Positions 52,700-62,590 of a stretch of 64,000 bases of DNA are shown piece by piece; positions within the stretch are counted from its first letter, which is position 1, and each line of letters begins with the position of its first letter. The translations under genes were made by a program, and so were the position numbers. Origin of the DNA: Cladophialophora immunda. Lineage: Eukaryota > Ascomycota > Eurotiomycetes > Chaetothyriales > Herpotrichiellaceae. The stretch spans positions 1,364,001-1,428,000 of the forward strand of contig NW_015622545.1 of NCBI RefSeq assembly GCF_000835495.1, in the 5' to 3' direction. The notes below the pieces were generated by a model. The model did not search any database. It had not been told where the DNA came from and worked only from the letters and a program-made list of their open reading frames with translations.

Positions 52700-53892
52700 C
52701 CAGTTGTTGGCGTGCTGAACAGCTGGTGCTGCCCTAACTCGAAACCCCCACCCATACTCAAATGCCCACTGTATCGCAGACAAAGGAAGCCCTAATCAAC
52801 ACCTCGCCGGCTGCATGATTGAGGCCCGAGGCTCACTATAGGTAAGGGGATAGGAATTTTCATGGTCAATCACCCAAACGAGGAACAACTGCCCGCATTA
52901 TTCCCGCTATCATGTGTGGGTACATGGGGTGTAGGTAAAGTTGATCGTCGGGCGTGAGAGCTCCCACCAAACCGCAAGTGGGTTGTTGGACCGCAATGAT
53001 TAGTTATCTATTTGTGTTGGGTCAAGTGCCCATGGCAGTAGAAACTGATGTCGAGGATTCGAAAGGACAATGGGGGTTGTTACTCCCATGGTTCATCTTC
53101 ACAACGAAATAAACGACCATCAGGCGTACTAGATCATTGTCGGCGTTGAGTTTCAGAGGCCGGAGGCTCTCAGAAGTCCCGAGCTAAGACCTTAAACGAT
53201 CGTTCGTTCAGTGACGGCCACCTCACCCGGAATGTACGTCGAGACATGACAGCTGTTTGAAGTGCCCGGTCAAAAACAGAGAATGCTCCAAAGAGACAGG
53301 TCAATCGCCGAAATCTGCTGTATCGTGAGTCTGGTCTGCGTTTAAGGACTGCGACGGGCACTGCCATTGGCGCGCTCAGCATGGCTTGCATGGAATCCCG
53401 GAGTTTGAGACGACAGAGCAAGACTCTTAGAAAGAGACGTTATGGGGACGCGGAGTGACTGATCTGCGGTTGGTTCAACGTCTACAAAGGAGCTAAATGC
53501 GGACGGCCAGGGCCAACAAGAAGGTGCCGGCATCCGGTACTGGGGTCTGGGCCTGTGCACCTTGCACCGCTTGGGGTACGGGTGAATATCTTCCACCTTT
53601 CGAGTCGTTGGCCCAACCGAGAATGGCTCTATGTTGCGATAGTTCTTCGCTCTAGTTGGGAAGAGATAGTGGTAGCATTGGCTCCTTTTCTTGTGGCACG
53701 TTCGAGTAAGCGAAGCTTTTCTCCATGAATAGTGTGGATTGGTATTTGACTGTATACGTCTTGACGAGACGGATTTGTTGACCTTGAAGGGGTACGGATT
53801 ACTAGTTAATGCGGACGAGTGAGAATGTACCCCAACGCGAAGAAGAAAAAAGAGAATTTGATGATTGTTATTCAATTTTGGAAATTGAAAGG
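52700..53892. other. No named gene
   Basis: 52700-53160 has almost no ORF. 53170-53890 has minus-strand frames continuous with the SUV3 fragment but unrecognised (for example GPTTRKVEDIHPYPKRCKVH). Confidence 0.3.
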
Positions 53893-54027
53893 CAACCTCA
53901 AATGGGGTAGAGATATCGACCATTTCTACGGTCGAGGCACGTAGCTTCGTATTGGGATCATCCTCTGGTCTGACATCGTGTCCGGTTATAAGGTCACACG
54001 GGACGGCCTTCGCTTTGAGCCAACCCA
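53893..54027 (-). pseudogene. suv3: SUV3 mitochondrial RNA helicase fragment
   Basis: Reads AKAVPCDLITGHDVRPEDDP then KLRASTVEMVDISTPFEVAF. In SUV3-type DExH helicases of the mitochondrial degradosome, motif Ia ('L-x-x-EV-x-x-R-L') is followed by 'G-x-PC-x-L-x-TGEE' and 'SCTVEM-x-x-x-x-x-x-DVAVIDEIQ'. The segment between fits, including an intact TVEM. The DEIQ motif that should follow immediately is lost (FQFPKLN), and the motif Ia side is also altered (LGWLKAK). About 45 codons of about 700. Confidence 0.65.
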
Positions 54028-54029
54028 GA

Positions 54030-55895
54030 CGTAGCTGCACTTGCCACCAAGGTTTGCTTGATCTGGGTTCACGCTCTCGTCACCGGTGGAAATCAAGGCA
54101 TAGGGTGCGAAGCCACCTGCCAACAGGAATGGGACAAAATGGTTGCGACCGCAAGATCCCTATTGACGCAACAGATGCTTGCGAACCCCACAGTTCTCAA
54201 CGGATTTCTCCTTTAGACGGTGATGCATAAGGCGAATTTGGCATGGACAGCCGGACATTCGATGTCGAAAGGTCTTGCCGTACCGAGCAAAGTTACATGT
54301 GGATCGTTTCCCATATCTTGGTCGAGACGCTCAGTTTCGGCGACCGTATCGAGCACCCACAAGCTTGCGTTTCGTATAGTGCCGACCAATGTTGTTTCGA
54401 GGTTGCATGTTGCAGCTCCATAGAGTCCAGAAAGTCATGTGCACGGAGGAGGAAATGATACACTGTCATCAAAATCCGGTCGAGCCAATGGAACCATTGA
54501 AGTCGCCGACCGAATCGCATCTGGTTGGAGAGAGAGCTGGCAGCGGTTCTGATGGCCCAACAACCTCTTGTTCACGACCGACGCCTTCCCGGATGAGCGG
54601 CGGCAACAGTGGACTGATCGGGCTGCAACAGTTCATGATGATGTTGATGATGCATGCTGTCCCAGATCTGAGAGTCGTTACCCGCTCCTCTATTTCCCCG
54701 GAACGCTCCCCAGCGACTGGCTGCGGTGCTGAAGGAGCTAGCGGGGTTGCACGGCACCGAAACCCATAACAAGCCTCGGAGCCTCGGACAGAAGAGTGGG
54801 CCGAAAAGAAAAAGTCGCTATTTCCATTCCTGAAGAGGTGGAGTATTGGCCGAAACAGAGCTTGAAGCTTTTTCAGAACTGCTTGGTGCTCAGTCCCATC
54901 TACAGCGGGGTATAGGCTCATAGCTTGTCGTAGCTAGCGCCTAAGGCGAGTCGTCGAGGCGTTTTTCAAAGCTATGGACTTTTCTTTATCCAATTGCGGT
55001 CGTTGCGGGTGCGCGGGTTCCCTACGAAGCTACTACGACGTCTAACGCCATATATAGGAAACCCATACCGGGGCGGGGTAGAAGCATCTAACCATATCGG
55101 GAGCTCGAACGATGCCCATACGGCCTGGTGCACCTCTTTCACCCCTACGAGTCTTGCTGGTCTTCCATATCTATGTCGGGGTTGGCTAGCTGATATTCAG
55201 GAAGTATTGACATTGGCCACCGAATTCCAGGTCTGGCCGCGAATCGAGACCGCATCCTCCGCACCACACTAAGACCCCGAGGGCCTCCAGATCATCTCGT
55301 TAGTGCAAGACTTCCGGGCATTGGCGTAGAATTAGAAGGGAGGGGACATGGCAGGGGCCATCGGGCTGCTGTTCAGCCTCGGCCTCTGAAAAGAGCGCAG
55401 CATGCATTAACCGTCCGTAAGCGCAAAAGGCGATTTATGCCAAACTAAGGATCGGGCGCAAGGAACTGCTTTTGTTGAGCCAAGATAAGGAGGCAGAAGG
55501 AATTGTACATTGCAGGAGACTTTGATTGGACCTGGCCGACGCCAAAAAGCGCCAATAGATTGCCCATATACTGTTGGACTACGGTCCGCGACGAATCGCC
55601 GATCCTTGGCCTACTCATGCTTGCCGTAATGACTGCTTCGCGGTTCGGGATATGACAGCTGCGGCATGGCCGCCCGTCAGGAGGGCTTAATACGGCAAAT
55701 CCGAGCTGTTTACCCGGTTATGATGACCGGATCATGCACGGGAGAAGAGTGAATTGGTGTATCTAGCGGCAGAAGTGCGCCGAATCCGAACCACCGGCGC
55801 AGCCTCTCTTGGCCCCGCCTTCTGCGGTTGTGGTGCAGGCATGTCAGGATTCGTTTTCGATGGAGTTTGGGTCGCAGGGCTTTTGTACGAGCTTG
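54030..55895. other. No named gene
   Basis: 54240-54780 has overlapping ORFs on both strands (one with a short Met-rich QQFMMMLMMHA run). 54790-55740 is poor in ORFs. Nothing recognised. Confidence 0.3.
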
Positions 55896-55899
55896 GTGT

Positions 55900-56655
55900 T
55901 AAGCTCGAGCTTAAGGCGGGTACCATTGAGTTCCGGAATGTCACCTTTTTAATTCCCGGAGCAGTGGCCGGCAGCTCTCTCATCATGGATAACATGAGCT
56001 TCGTCATCGAAGGAGGATTGACAGTTGCCTTTGTCGGGCCAACCGGTGCCGGCAAGTCGACTATATTATCCTTGATAGCACGCATGTTTACTGCGACATC
56101 TAGTTAAGTTCTCATCGGAGACCAGGACATCCAGAAGGCCAGGCATAGCTCGTGAGTTAAGAGCCCCCCGTTCGAAGCAAGGAGGATTCCCATCCGTGCG
56201 TTCTCGCTGACGAATATCGTGCTTAGCGTCATGGAGTACGTCCTATTTATGCCCCAACATTCCCTTATGTTCAACAGCATAATCAGACAGAACCTTACGT
56301 ACGGAAAACCGGATGCTACGGACGAAGAGATGCACGAGGAAGGTCGGAATGCGGCCATCCACGATACAATCATGCAACGAGCACAAAATTACGACGCAGC
56401 GATTAGAGATGACGGAAAGTGAGTTCGACCCTGCTGCCGCCGTGGTGAGGCTGCACAACCTACCCTGAACTTCAGCTAATGGCCTTCCGTCTCGTGGGTT
56501 TCTGGAGGGTGGAGAGCGCCAGCATTTGGGGTTTGCCCGGGTGGGGCTCATGGGACAAACAACAGGTATCTTTCTCTTCGACGAAGTGCCGAGTGCTCTC
56601 GACGCAGTGTCAGAGGCCTCCATCCGAAACCTCATCCACAAACTGTTTGCCAAAG
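55900..56655 (+). pseudogene. ABC transporter (ABCB/HMT1-like) nucleotide-binding domain relic
   Basis: The plus strand reads KAGTIEFRNVTF, VAFVGPTGAGKSTILSLIAR (Walker A), a stop, VLIGDQDIQKARHSS and a stop. Next come ATDEEMHEEGRNAAIHDTIM, then in other frames EGGERQHLGFARVGL (signature, normally LSGGERQR) and IFLFDEVPSALDAVSE (Walker B and D-loop, with DEV-PS in place of DEATS). This is the order of an ABC exporter nucleotide-binding domain, closest in wording to HMT1/ATM1-like half transporters. Two in-frame stops (near 56105 and 56153), frame changes and a poor D-loop make it inactive. A possible intron sits after RDDGK (GTGAGT, 56420). It ends exactly where repeat B begins. Confidence 0.85.
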
Positions 56656-56658
56656 CAT

Positions 56659-56930
56659 GAGTGTGTTTGATGGTCAAACTTTTCAACATTTCGACCCAAA
56701 CACCACTTTTTTTCGACTTGTGTCCAACTGTCGCCCCAAAGTGTGTTCGATGGCCAAACTTTTGGACTTTGCGTCCCAAACACCGACTTTTTGGCAACTT
56801 TGGTCCAACTGTCGACCCAAACACCACTTTTTTTCAGCTTGTGTCCAGCTGTCCCCCCCAAAAGTAACTCTTCGTGCTCCTTGAGTGTGTTTGAGTGTTT
56901 GATTGACAACCTCTGGGACTTTTGCAACTT
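56659..56930. repeat. Composite repeat B, end modules near 56.8 kb
   Basis: Three successive GTGTTTGATGGTC / AAACTTTTGGACTTTGCG / ACCCAAACACCACTTTTT / TGTGTCCAACTGTC modules, then gagtgtttgattgac. Only the 3' modules of the family are present, tandemly multiplied. Confidence 0.9.
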
Positions 56931-57004
56931 TGGCCCTTGGGGAAAAAGTTGTAGCTGGACATTAATGACTAGCGATAATGGATCGGCAACGGAATGGCAA
57001 GGAC

Positions 57005-57358
57005 CGGTCCGGGCCCAGCGGCGTCCTCGACTTAAATCCTGCGATAAGCCCGCGGAGCAGTTTTCTCCACGTACTTGGACAAGCTTGACAACAATCCTCT
57101 GTGGTGGAGCGGTACTTCACCCGTAGTATGTATATAGATTTGGTCCGAGAACGTTGCCGGCGTAGGTCCCACTGCCGCCGATAGATGACAACAAGGCGAC
57201 AGGTGGCGTTCGCGGAGGCATCGCAGATGCTTCCACTGTCCTCGACTTGGTCAACGAGGGCCGAGGCCAGCTAGCCCTTAGGCTCGGCGAAAAGATGGAC
57301 GACTCTGGGTTGTCGCCATCGCCCTGGATCTGCGGGTGAGGCGTCGACGGGAATTGAA
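57005..57358. repeat. Segmental duplication D, right copy
   Basis: Direct copy of 40513-40750 with an additional stretch at about 57087-57186 that is bracketed by GACAACAA on both sides; the left copy has a single GACAACAA at that point. Confidence 0.85.
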
Positions 57359-57359
57359 T

Positions 57360-58142
57360 AGATGTCCTCTATAGGGCTGGGGATGGGGATGGGGCGGGAT
57401 CGAGGCCGTGATCTCGTCCAGCTGCTCGTTGGGGAAGACCAGTGGCAGGACTCGGAGCAGGGACGACTCGAAGCTCGTAGAGCCGGCCTTCCAGCACGTC
57501 GATGTGTCCTTTTACCGACCGGACCCCGGACACGCCCATGGCATCTCGTGGTCCAACAAAGGGTACGTTGGCGTCGGTCACAAGGACGTGGAGGAACTGA
57601 ACTGGGACCGCCAGAACAGCGCCAAAAAAAACCTCTGGAAAATTCGTGAGTGCTTTTCCAAAGAGTCAAGGGGCCTTCATGTAGGGTGGTTCCGTAACTG
57701 GACTCACTGAAATGAATCTTGCTTGCTGCGTATCACGACGACGCCCACCTATGCATGCGCTTGGCAATGCAAAGGAGGAGGATGAAGAGGGACGGCAAGA
57801 ACCAACAGCTGCGGCTGCTGTCAAAGACAAGCGTCTATCAACATCTACTCCCAATCTGCAGGGATACAGCACGGTACATGGACAGCGTAGCGTAATAAGC
57901 GATGTTGCCGCCGCAGTATTCGAGACGATTGGCGAGATGAGGGGACCGGTTCCGGGAGTCGTAGTAACGACGCAGACATTGCAATGCTCGCCAAACCGCA
58001 GAAAGAGCGGCATTGCTCGAATGTTCCGCGACTCGGGTGGTCGGACCAATCTGTAGAGGTACTTTGAATATCATGGCCGAGGATACCATCAGGGTTATCA
58101 TGGACAAGCGTCAGTGCTGGAGTGTTCACCTCGTACGCCTCG
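57360..58142. other. Unrecognised coding-like ORFs
   Basis: Plus 57408-57710 contains HVDVSFYRPDPGHAHGISWS and GYVGVGHKDVEELNWDRQNS, which reads like a real C-terminal exon. Plus 57712-58056 (KEEDEEGRQEPTAAAAVKDK) is less clear. Neither is recognised. Confidence 0.3.
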
Positions 58143-58748
58143 CCATTGTGAAGAATCTCGATCTTTGCTGCATCATTCAACGAAGGTATGCCGTCGGTGC
58201 TTGGTGAGATAGGAGGAGGAACCGCTGGCTGGAACGAGGAAAGAGGCCGCAATGGCCTGAGAGTCGTACTGACTCAATTGTCTTGATGGCGTGTGTGCTG
58301 CTGTGTTGGGCCGATCTCTGAGGTCTCTGGGAAGGATAGAGAGGGAGAGCTACGTCAAGTGCAGGAGAAGTCGGTGGGCAGGCTCATCCCAATAGGGGAA
58401 GAGGTGCTGGAGGCTAAATATCTTGTAGCTAACTTGATGAGTGGGTGAGTCTGCGTCGAGGATAGGAGTGTAGAGAAGAAAAGACAAAGTAGAATGTGCG
58501 AGAAAAGGGAAGGAGGCAATGCCTGGACGTCCACGTGCATGCTGGGCACGTGTGCACGTGTATGCTATGCAAACTGCGCAGGCAGACTGTGCTGCTTGGT
58601 AACTGCGGTACTTGCTGTCCAGCTGTTGTTCTTGTGCAGCTTTGTTTGCTACGCAGCCGTTCGTTCCGGGGCTTGCTGTGCAGTCATTGTTCCTGTCCAG
58701 CTTTGTTTGCTGTTGAGTTGTTGATCCTGTGTAGCTTTGTCTGACCCG
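58143..58748. repeat. Segmental duplication C, right copy
   Basis: Direct copy of parts of 38622-39600; lacks the 280-bp middle block and one of the two tandem units. On minus it encodes PSLNDAAKIEILHNG and continues GEAYEVNTPALTLVHDNPDG. Confidence 0.85.
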
Positions 58749-58749
58749 C

Positions 58750-59239
58750 AGCTGGTCGAACAGGATCGACTTCAACATACTCTAGATCCAGAAACCTTCG
58801 AAAAAGGCACCCGAGCCATCAAGAAAGGGCTTGTAGTTGCAAAGGTTGCGAGATGAGCGAAGCCGAGACTATTGAAGAATGAAAATACTGCTTCGGCCGC
58901 TACGACCGCGGTATCGACATCTTCGGGTCCCCCCCCCCACTAGAACAGGATCGGCGAGGATAGTGTGCTTTGGCTTTCCTACGGCAGCAGACGATTTCTT
59001 TACTCCCTTCGACTACTTTACTACTCAAGATTAACCCCCCTACTAGACCTTCTACGAAAGCTCCCTATCTATTGGCGATACCCCTAGCTCCTCGCCTCCC
59101 CTGAACGAACCTATTATCGACAAAGTGATACCCGTTTGCGGGGGAAAGGGTAGGCTACAAGCCGTTTACGAAATGGATGTAGAAGGGTTGGGAGAGAGAG
59201 CGTGTCCGCGTGTGTCCACGAGTAAGTTGTACCTGCTCC
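58750..59239. other. No named gene
   Basis: 58760-58850 plus reads LQHTLDPETFEKGTRAIKKG, an unidentified fragment. The remainder is C-rich or short-ORF sequence. Confidence 0.3.
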
Positions 59240-59327
59240 GACCAGATCGTCCCCATCGCGGCCAGTGCCCACGAGTCGATCAAGTTGCAGAAGAACGGAA
59301 AGTTGAAGATCTACCCCGGCGGGGGCG
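59240..59327 (+). pseudogene. Alpha/beta-hydrolase (chloroperoxidase-like) fragment
   Basis: Reads DQIVPIAASAHESIKLQKNG then KLKIYPGG. In non-haem chloroperoxidase/esterase-like alpha/beta hydrolases the acid residue lies in G-x-DQIVP-x-x-x-s-a-x-x-s-A-x-L, followed by L-x-x-YPGGPHG with the catalytic His. The catalytic Asp is retained, the HG with catalytic His is not: sequence switches after YPGGG. About 29 codons of about 275. Confidence 0.75.
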
Positions 59328-59333
59328 CATCCG

Positions 59334-59490
59334 TTGCCCAACACCGTCCCATTCCGGGAATTGCTGGATCCCGAGGCCAAGGCGTTGCTGCCTCAGGAGG
59401 AGTGGAAAAAGGTTTTTGAGATCAAGCACCTTGACCCCAAGACGCCATTCATCACCACTTGCGGCACTGGGGTGACCGCAGCCGGATCTG
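59334..59490 (+). pseudogene. Rhodanese / mercaptopyruvate sulfurtransferase fragment
   Basis: Reads NTVPFRELLDPEAKALLP, EEWKKVFEIKHLDPKTPFIT, TCGTGVTAAG. This is the C-terminal catalytic rhodanese domain of thiosulfate/3-mercaptopyruvate sulfurtransferases, with the active-site loop CGTGVTA intact (the Cys that carries persulfide). It begins about 7 bases after the alpha/beta-hydrolase piece, in the same frame neighbourhood, and ends soon after the loop. About 50 codons of about 300. Confidence 0.85.
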
Positions 59491-59742
59491 CAGTTCATTG
59501 CCCGACGACGCCCTGTCATGAACAAGGCTCTGGCCCGTCCAGAGCTCGTAACTGGCATTCCCTCTAATGCCGACTCCTCGTGGTAATACAGGACGTTTCC
59601 GAGGTTGGTGGCCAAGGGGAAAAAAAGGGCCTTCGGGGAAAGGGAAAACAGGGTTTGTGAGAACAGGATTGACGCAAGATTAAACGGCGGAGGATCTGGA
59701 TGGCTACCGGCTCACAGAGATGGGCGCGACTGGTGCTGATAG

Positions 59743-59930
59743 ATTGATTTCGGAAAATTTGCAGAGAGTCTCAGATCTGAATTCCCGGCCATCGACGGGG
59801 CCATACTGAACGCCGGGATGATGAACTCCAAATCTCTCCAGGGCAGTGATGGCTGGGAGGAGACGCTCCAAGTCAACACCCTCAGCACTTTCCTCCTCGG
59901 CGTCCTGATCTTGGTCCCTGGTCTGGGAGA
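59743..59930 (+). pseudogene. Short-chain dehydrogenase fragment
   Basis: Reads FGKFAESLRSEFPAIDGAIL then NAGMMNSKSLQGSDGWEETL and QVNTLSTFLLGVLIL. The LNAG (usual NNAG), DGWEET-x-QVN-x-LS segments are the middle of the Rossmann fold of SDR proteins, between the cofactor-binding DVR strand and the catalytic Ser. A stop lies just upstream, and the catalytic YxxxK is not present downstream. About 60 codons of about 330. Confidence 0.75.
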
Positions 59931-60193
59931 TCGCATCACCCCAGTCAGTGCCGGCTGGTGCCCCCTTGCGAAGGCTATGTTCTCTGCTTCGTCCGTGGAT
60001 GGTGTAAAGACTGCAATTGCACCGCAAACACGACGACCTCAGTCGCAGTGGCTCTTGGACCAGATATGTGTGATTGCAGACATTGTGGTGAACCTCGCAC
60101 TTACGCAGCCCTTGAAATATGTGGTCGAAGGCTGTTCTAGGGCCGTTTGCCGAGCCTCGATTCCATGGGCGTAACAGTGGGCTGAACACTTAC

Positions 60194-60338
60194 GATTCTT
60201 TCTTCGGGGCAACGCTTGGTAGTGTGACCGAGCTTTCCGCAGTTGTTGCACTTGTCTGCTTCACGATCGAGCGGAATTCCGGCATCAGCGAGACGAGTAA
60301 GATTTTCTTCTGAAGGAGCAGGCCATTTATCGACGAGA
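60194..60338 (-). pseudogene. CNBP/GIS2-type zinc-knuckle fragment 2
   Basis: Minus frame reads LVDKWPAPSEENLTRLADAG, IPLDREADKCNNCGKLGHTT, KRCPEER. The start phrase followed by one CCHC knuckle (C-x2-C-x4-H-x4-C) corresponds to the beginning of the knuckle array in fungal CNBP/Byr3-like proteins. The exon ends at a GTAAGT donor (60193-60188). No further knuckle could be read with confidence downstream. With 22302-22430 it may derive from one gene. Confidence 0.75.
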
Positions 60339-60400
60339 GTAGGTTTCTATGACTAGACCATCAGCCATAATGCCACCTAGAGCGGGACTTTCAAGCATTG

Positions 60401-60500
60401 AAGTTGCCAAAGTCAAAAAGTTGTAAAAGTCGAAAGGTTTGGCGATCAAACACACACTCGACGGGCACTCCCAGAACTTCAACTTTTTCCCCGGCGCAGA
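60401..60500. repeat. Composite repeat B, inverted copy
   Basis: Reverse-complement orientation: aagttgccaaagtcaaaaag, gcgatcaaacacacactcga, gggcactcccagaacttcaa. Includes both the end module and the 'aagttctgggagtgcc' module, confirming that they belong together. Confidence 0.85.
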
Positions 60501-62590
60501 CCTATCCACTCACTCACTCACTCAGCGCAGCTAGTCTACCGCTGTCTCGGCAGGGCACTCCTGGACTTGACTTGGTTCTCGACGCAGACTCGAAATATCC
60601 TCCATCTCCGCGCATACCCGACCAGTTTCTTCTCCAGGACCATCTTGCTTTCCGCTTCCTTGCCCAACGGACCCGTCGCCGATCAGGAAGACACTTCTCA
60701 GACCGACCATAATGTGAATGTTGGTCAATGTCTGCATTGATGGAGTTCGGCTGGACTTTCTCATTCGGCCCAACCGTTGAGATGGAGGGGTTGTCGATGC
60801 CTTTGACACTCTTGGTCAACGCGGCGAGCGAGGTCGTGTCGAAGATGTCGGTACGGTCCTCGCCACTAAGGTGACGAACATCCTCCGAGGATGAAGGCGC
60901 TTTCACAAAAGGCTCAACCAGCAAAACTGAAAAGGCCAGCACGGCGGTCAATACGATTTCCACTTCCACGAGCTTAACCAGCAAGATCCCCCTCGAGTCC
61001 TTCGGTGGCTTCGTCCACCGCGTGAGCCCCAAGGCTGTGCTGGAGACTCCGCCGGAAGAGCGAGAAGCGTTGTCTTTTTATTTTTCACAACCCCGCGTCC
61101 TTGAGACTTCGCTCAATGGCCTTCTTGCGCGGCGCGTCAGGCACCAACAACTTCTGCTCCTTCAAGACGGCTCCAGGAGTATCAACAGCTTTGTAAAAAC
61201 TGCTCGCTGCTCCCTTCTCCTATGTAAACATCATAGTGCTCAAATTAGCTTTTCGACCGTGTTCACGGACCGCGCCCTGCAGGAGCGCGTCAAGTTGTTC
61301 CTGGGAGCTGCGGCACAAAAAGTGCCAATGTTGCGGACGTGGAGGGTCTTCTCGAGGACGAAGAGGAAGAATTCAAAGCCGGCATACGCAGAACGCTCAT
61401 CCCTATTGAATACAACGCCTCGACGACTGCGGGAATCCTGGAATGTGGTCAGCAGCGGCTCGGAAAGCATCGAAGTCTTTGTATATTTCAATGTATGACA
61501 CTGGCCGAGCGCGTGCCAGTTTTAATAAAAGCTATCCGGTCCATTACCAAAGCAGCAGTTCAGCTCTGGCGACAAGTGCTGGTCGAATGGACGGCTTTCC
61601 GATCCAGCATGCCTCCAAGGCTGCTCCAGATGGAGGAAACATCGAGTCCAAGTGATGTCACTCTTTGGATCTGACCGCATATCTTCAGGGAAGGAGTCAG
61701 GACTATGGCCGCCTACACCAGCTTCATGGCCTTCGCAGCCTATGGCACGATATCCTCTGCTGTCCTCCGAGTCTTGGAACTACATTTTGCACACGCTCAA
61801 TGGACGACGGCGAGGTATCCAAAATCTATGTCTTGCCTTCTGACAGGTTGACTTTGGCTCCTCGACTGCCTTCGAACGCTCATGTCTGGTCCGAGCTGAC
61901 CAGAGTGGATCTCAATAACCCGACTCTGAGCGCCATGAACATTATGCATACGACTATCTTCGCTCTCGCTTTCTTGACGTCCATTGGCACGTACTCGTGG
62001 TCATTGTCGGTGACACGTAATGGCTGCACAGATTTGACATTTGACGTTCGTGTTCATCATCCTCGTCAATCCCCACTCTCGCCGTTCCGCTAAAAAGAAG
62101 AGAAAAATGGCAAAATCCCGATGCACCAGAAGACGGATGTGGTGATACCTGCTCAAGCTTGCGTCAGTGGTAGCCTGCGAACAGAACAACAGGGCCCTGA
62201 CCTTGTCAACAAGACAAGTCGCTGGCGAGCGAACTCGGGCCCACCATCTTCGTCAGACTGTGCTTTCCCTTTCAGATGGTTAGGCCCCGTTCTCCATCAC
62301 CCAGACAATTTTCCGTCGATGATGACTGTCGCTCCAAATAGATCAAGGGCCAACTAGTCGGCAAATCACGTCAGGGTCAACTAGCTCGTCTCAACGGGGT
62401 CGACTGGTCAGGGTCCCACCACCGGGGTTTCCTCCGCTGAGTCACAAGTCTCCTGTCTCTTGCTATTGGAAGGTCTTGGCTTATACTACAGCCCGAGCGA
62501 ACTGTCATTCTTTAATCGGACACTGTACTTCCACTGGGGCGGTTTTAAGTAGCCAGCGTCCAGATGCGATACGTACGCGTCTGGTTGTAG
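60501..62590. other. Coding-like debris without names
   Basis: Minus 60514-61032 is an open frame with one membrane helix (VEIVLTAVLAFSVLLVE) and a polar remainder. Minus 61075-61190 reads AVLKEQKLLVPDAPRKKAIE. Plus 61270-61400 reads ADVEGLLEDEEEEFKAGIRR. Plus 61700-61800 reads MAAYTSFMAFAAYGTISS. All look like exon pieces in different frames; no family assigned. Confidence 0.3.
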
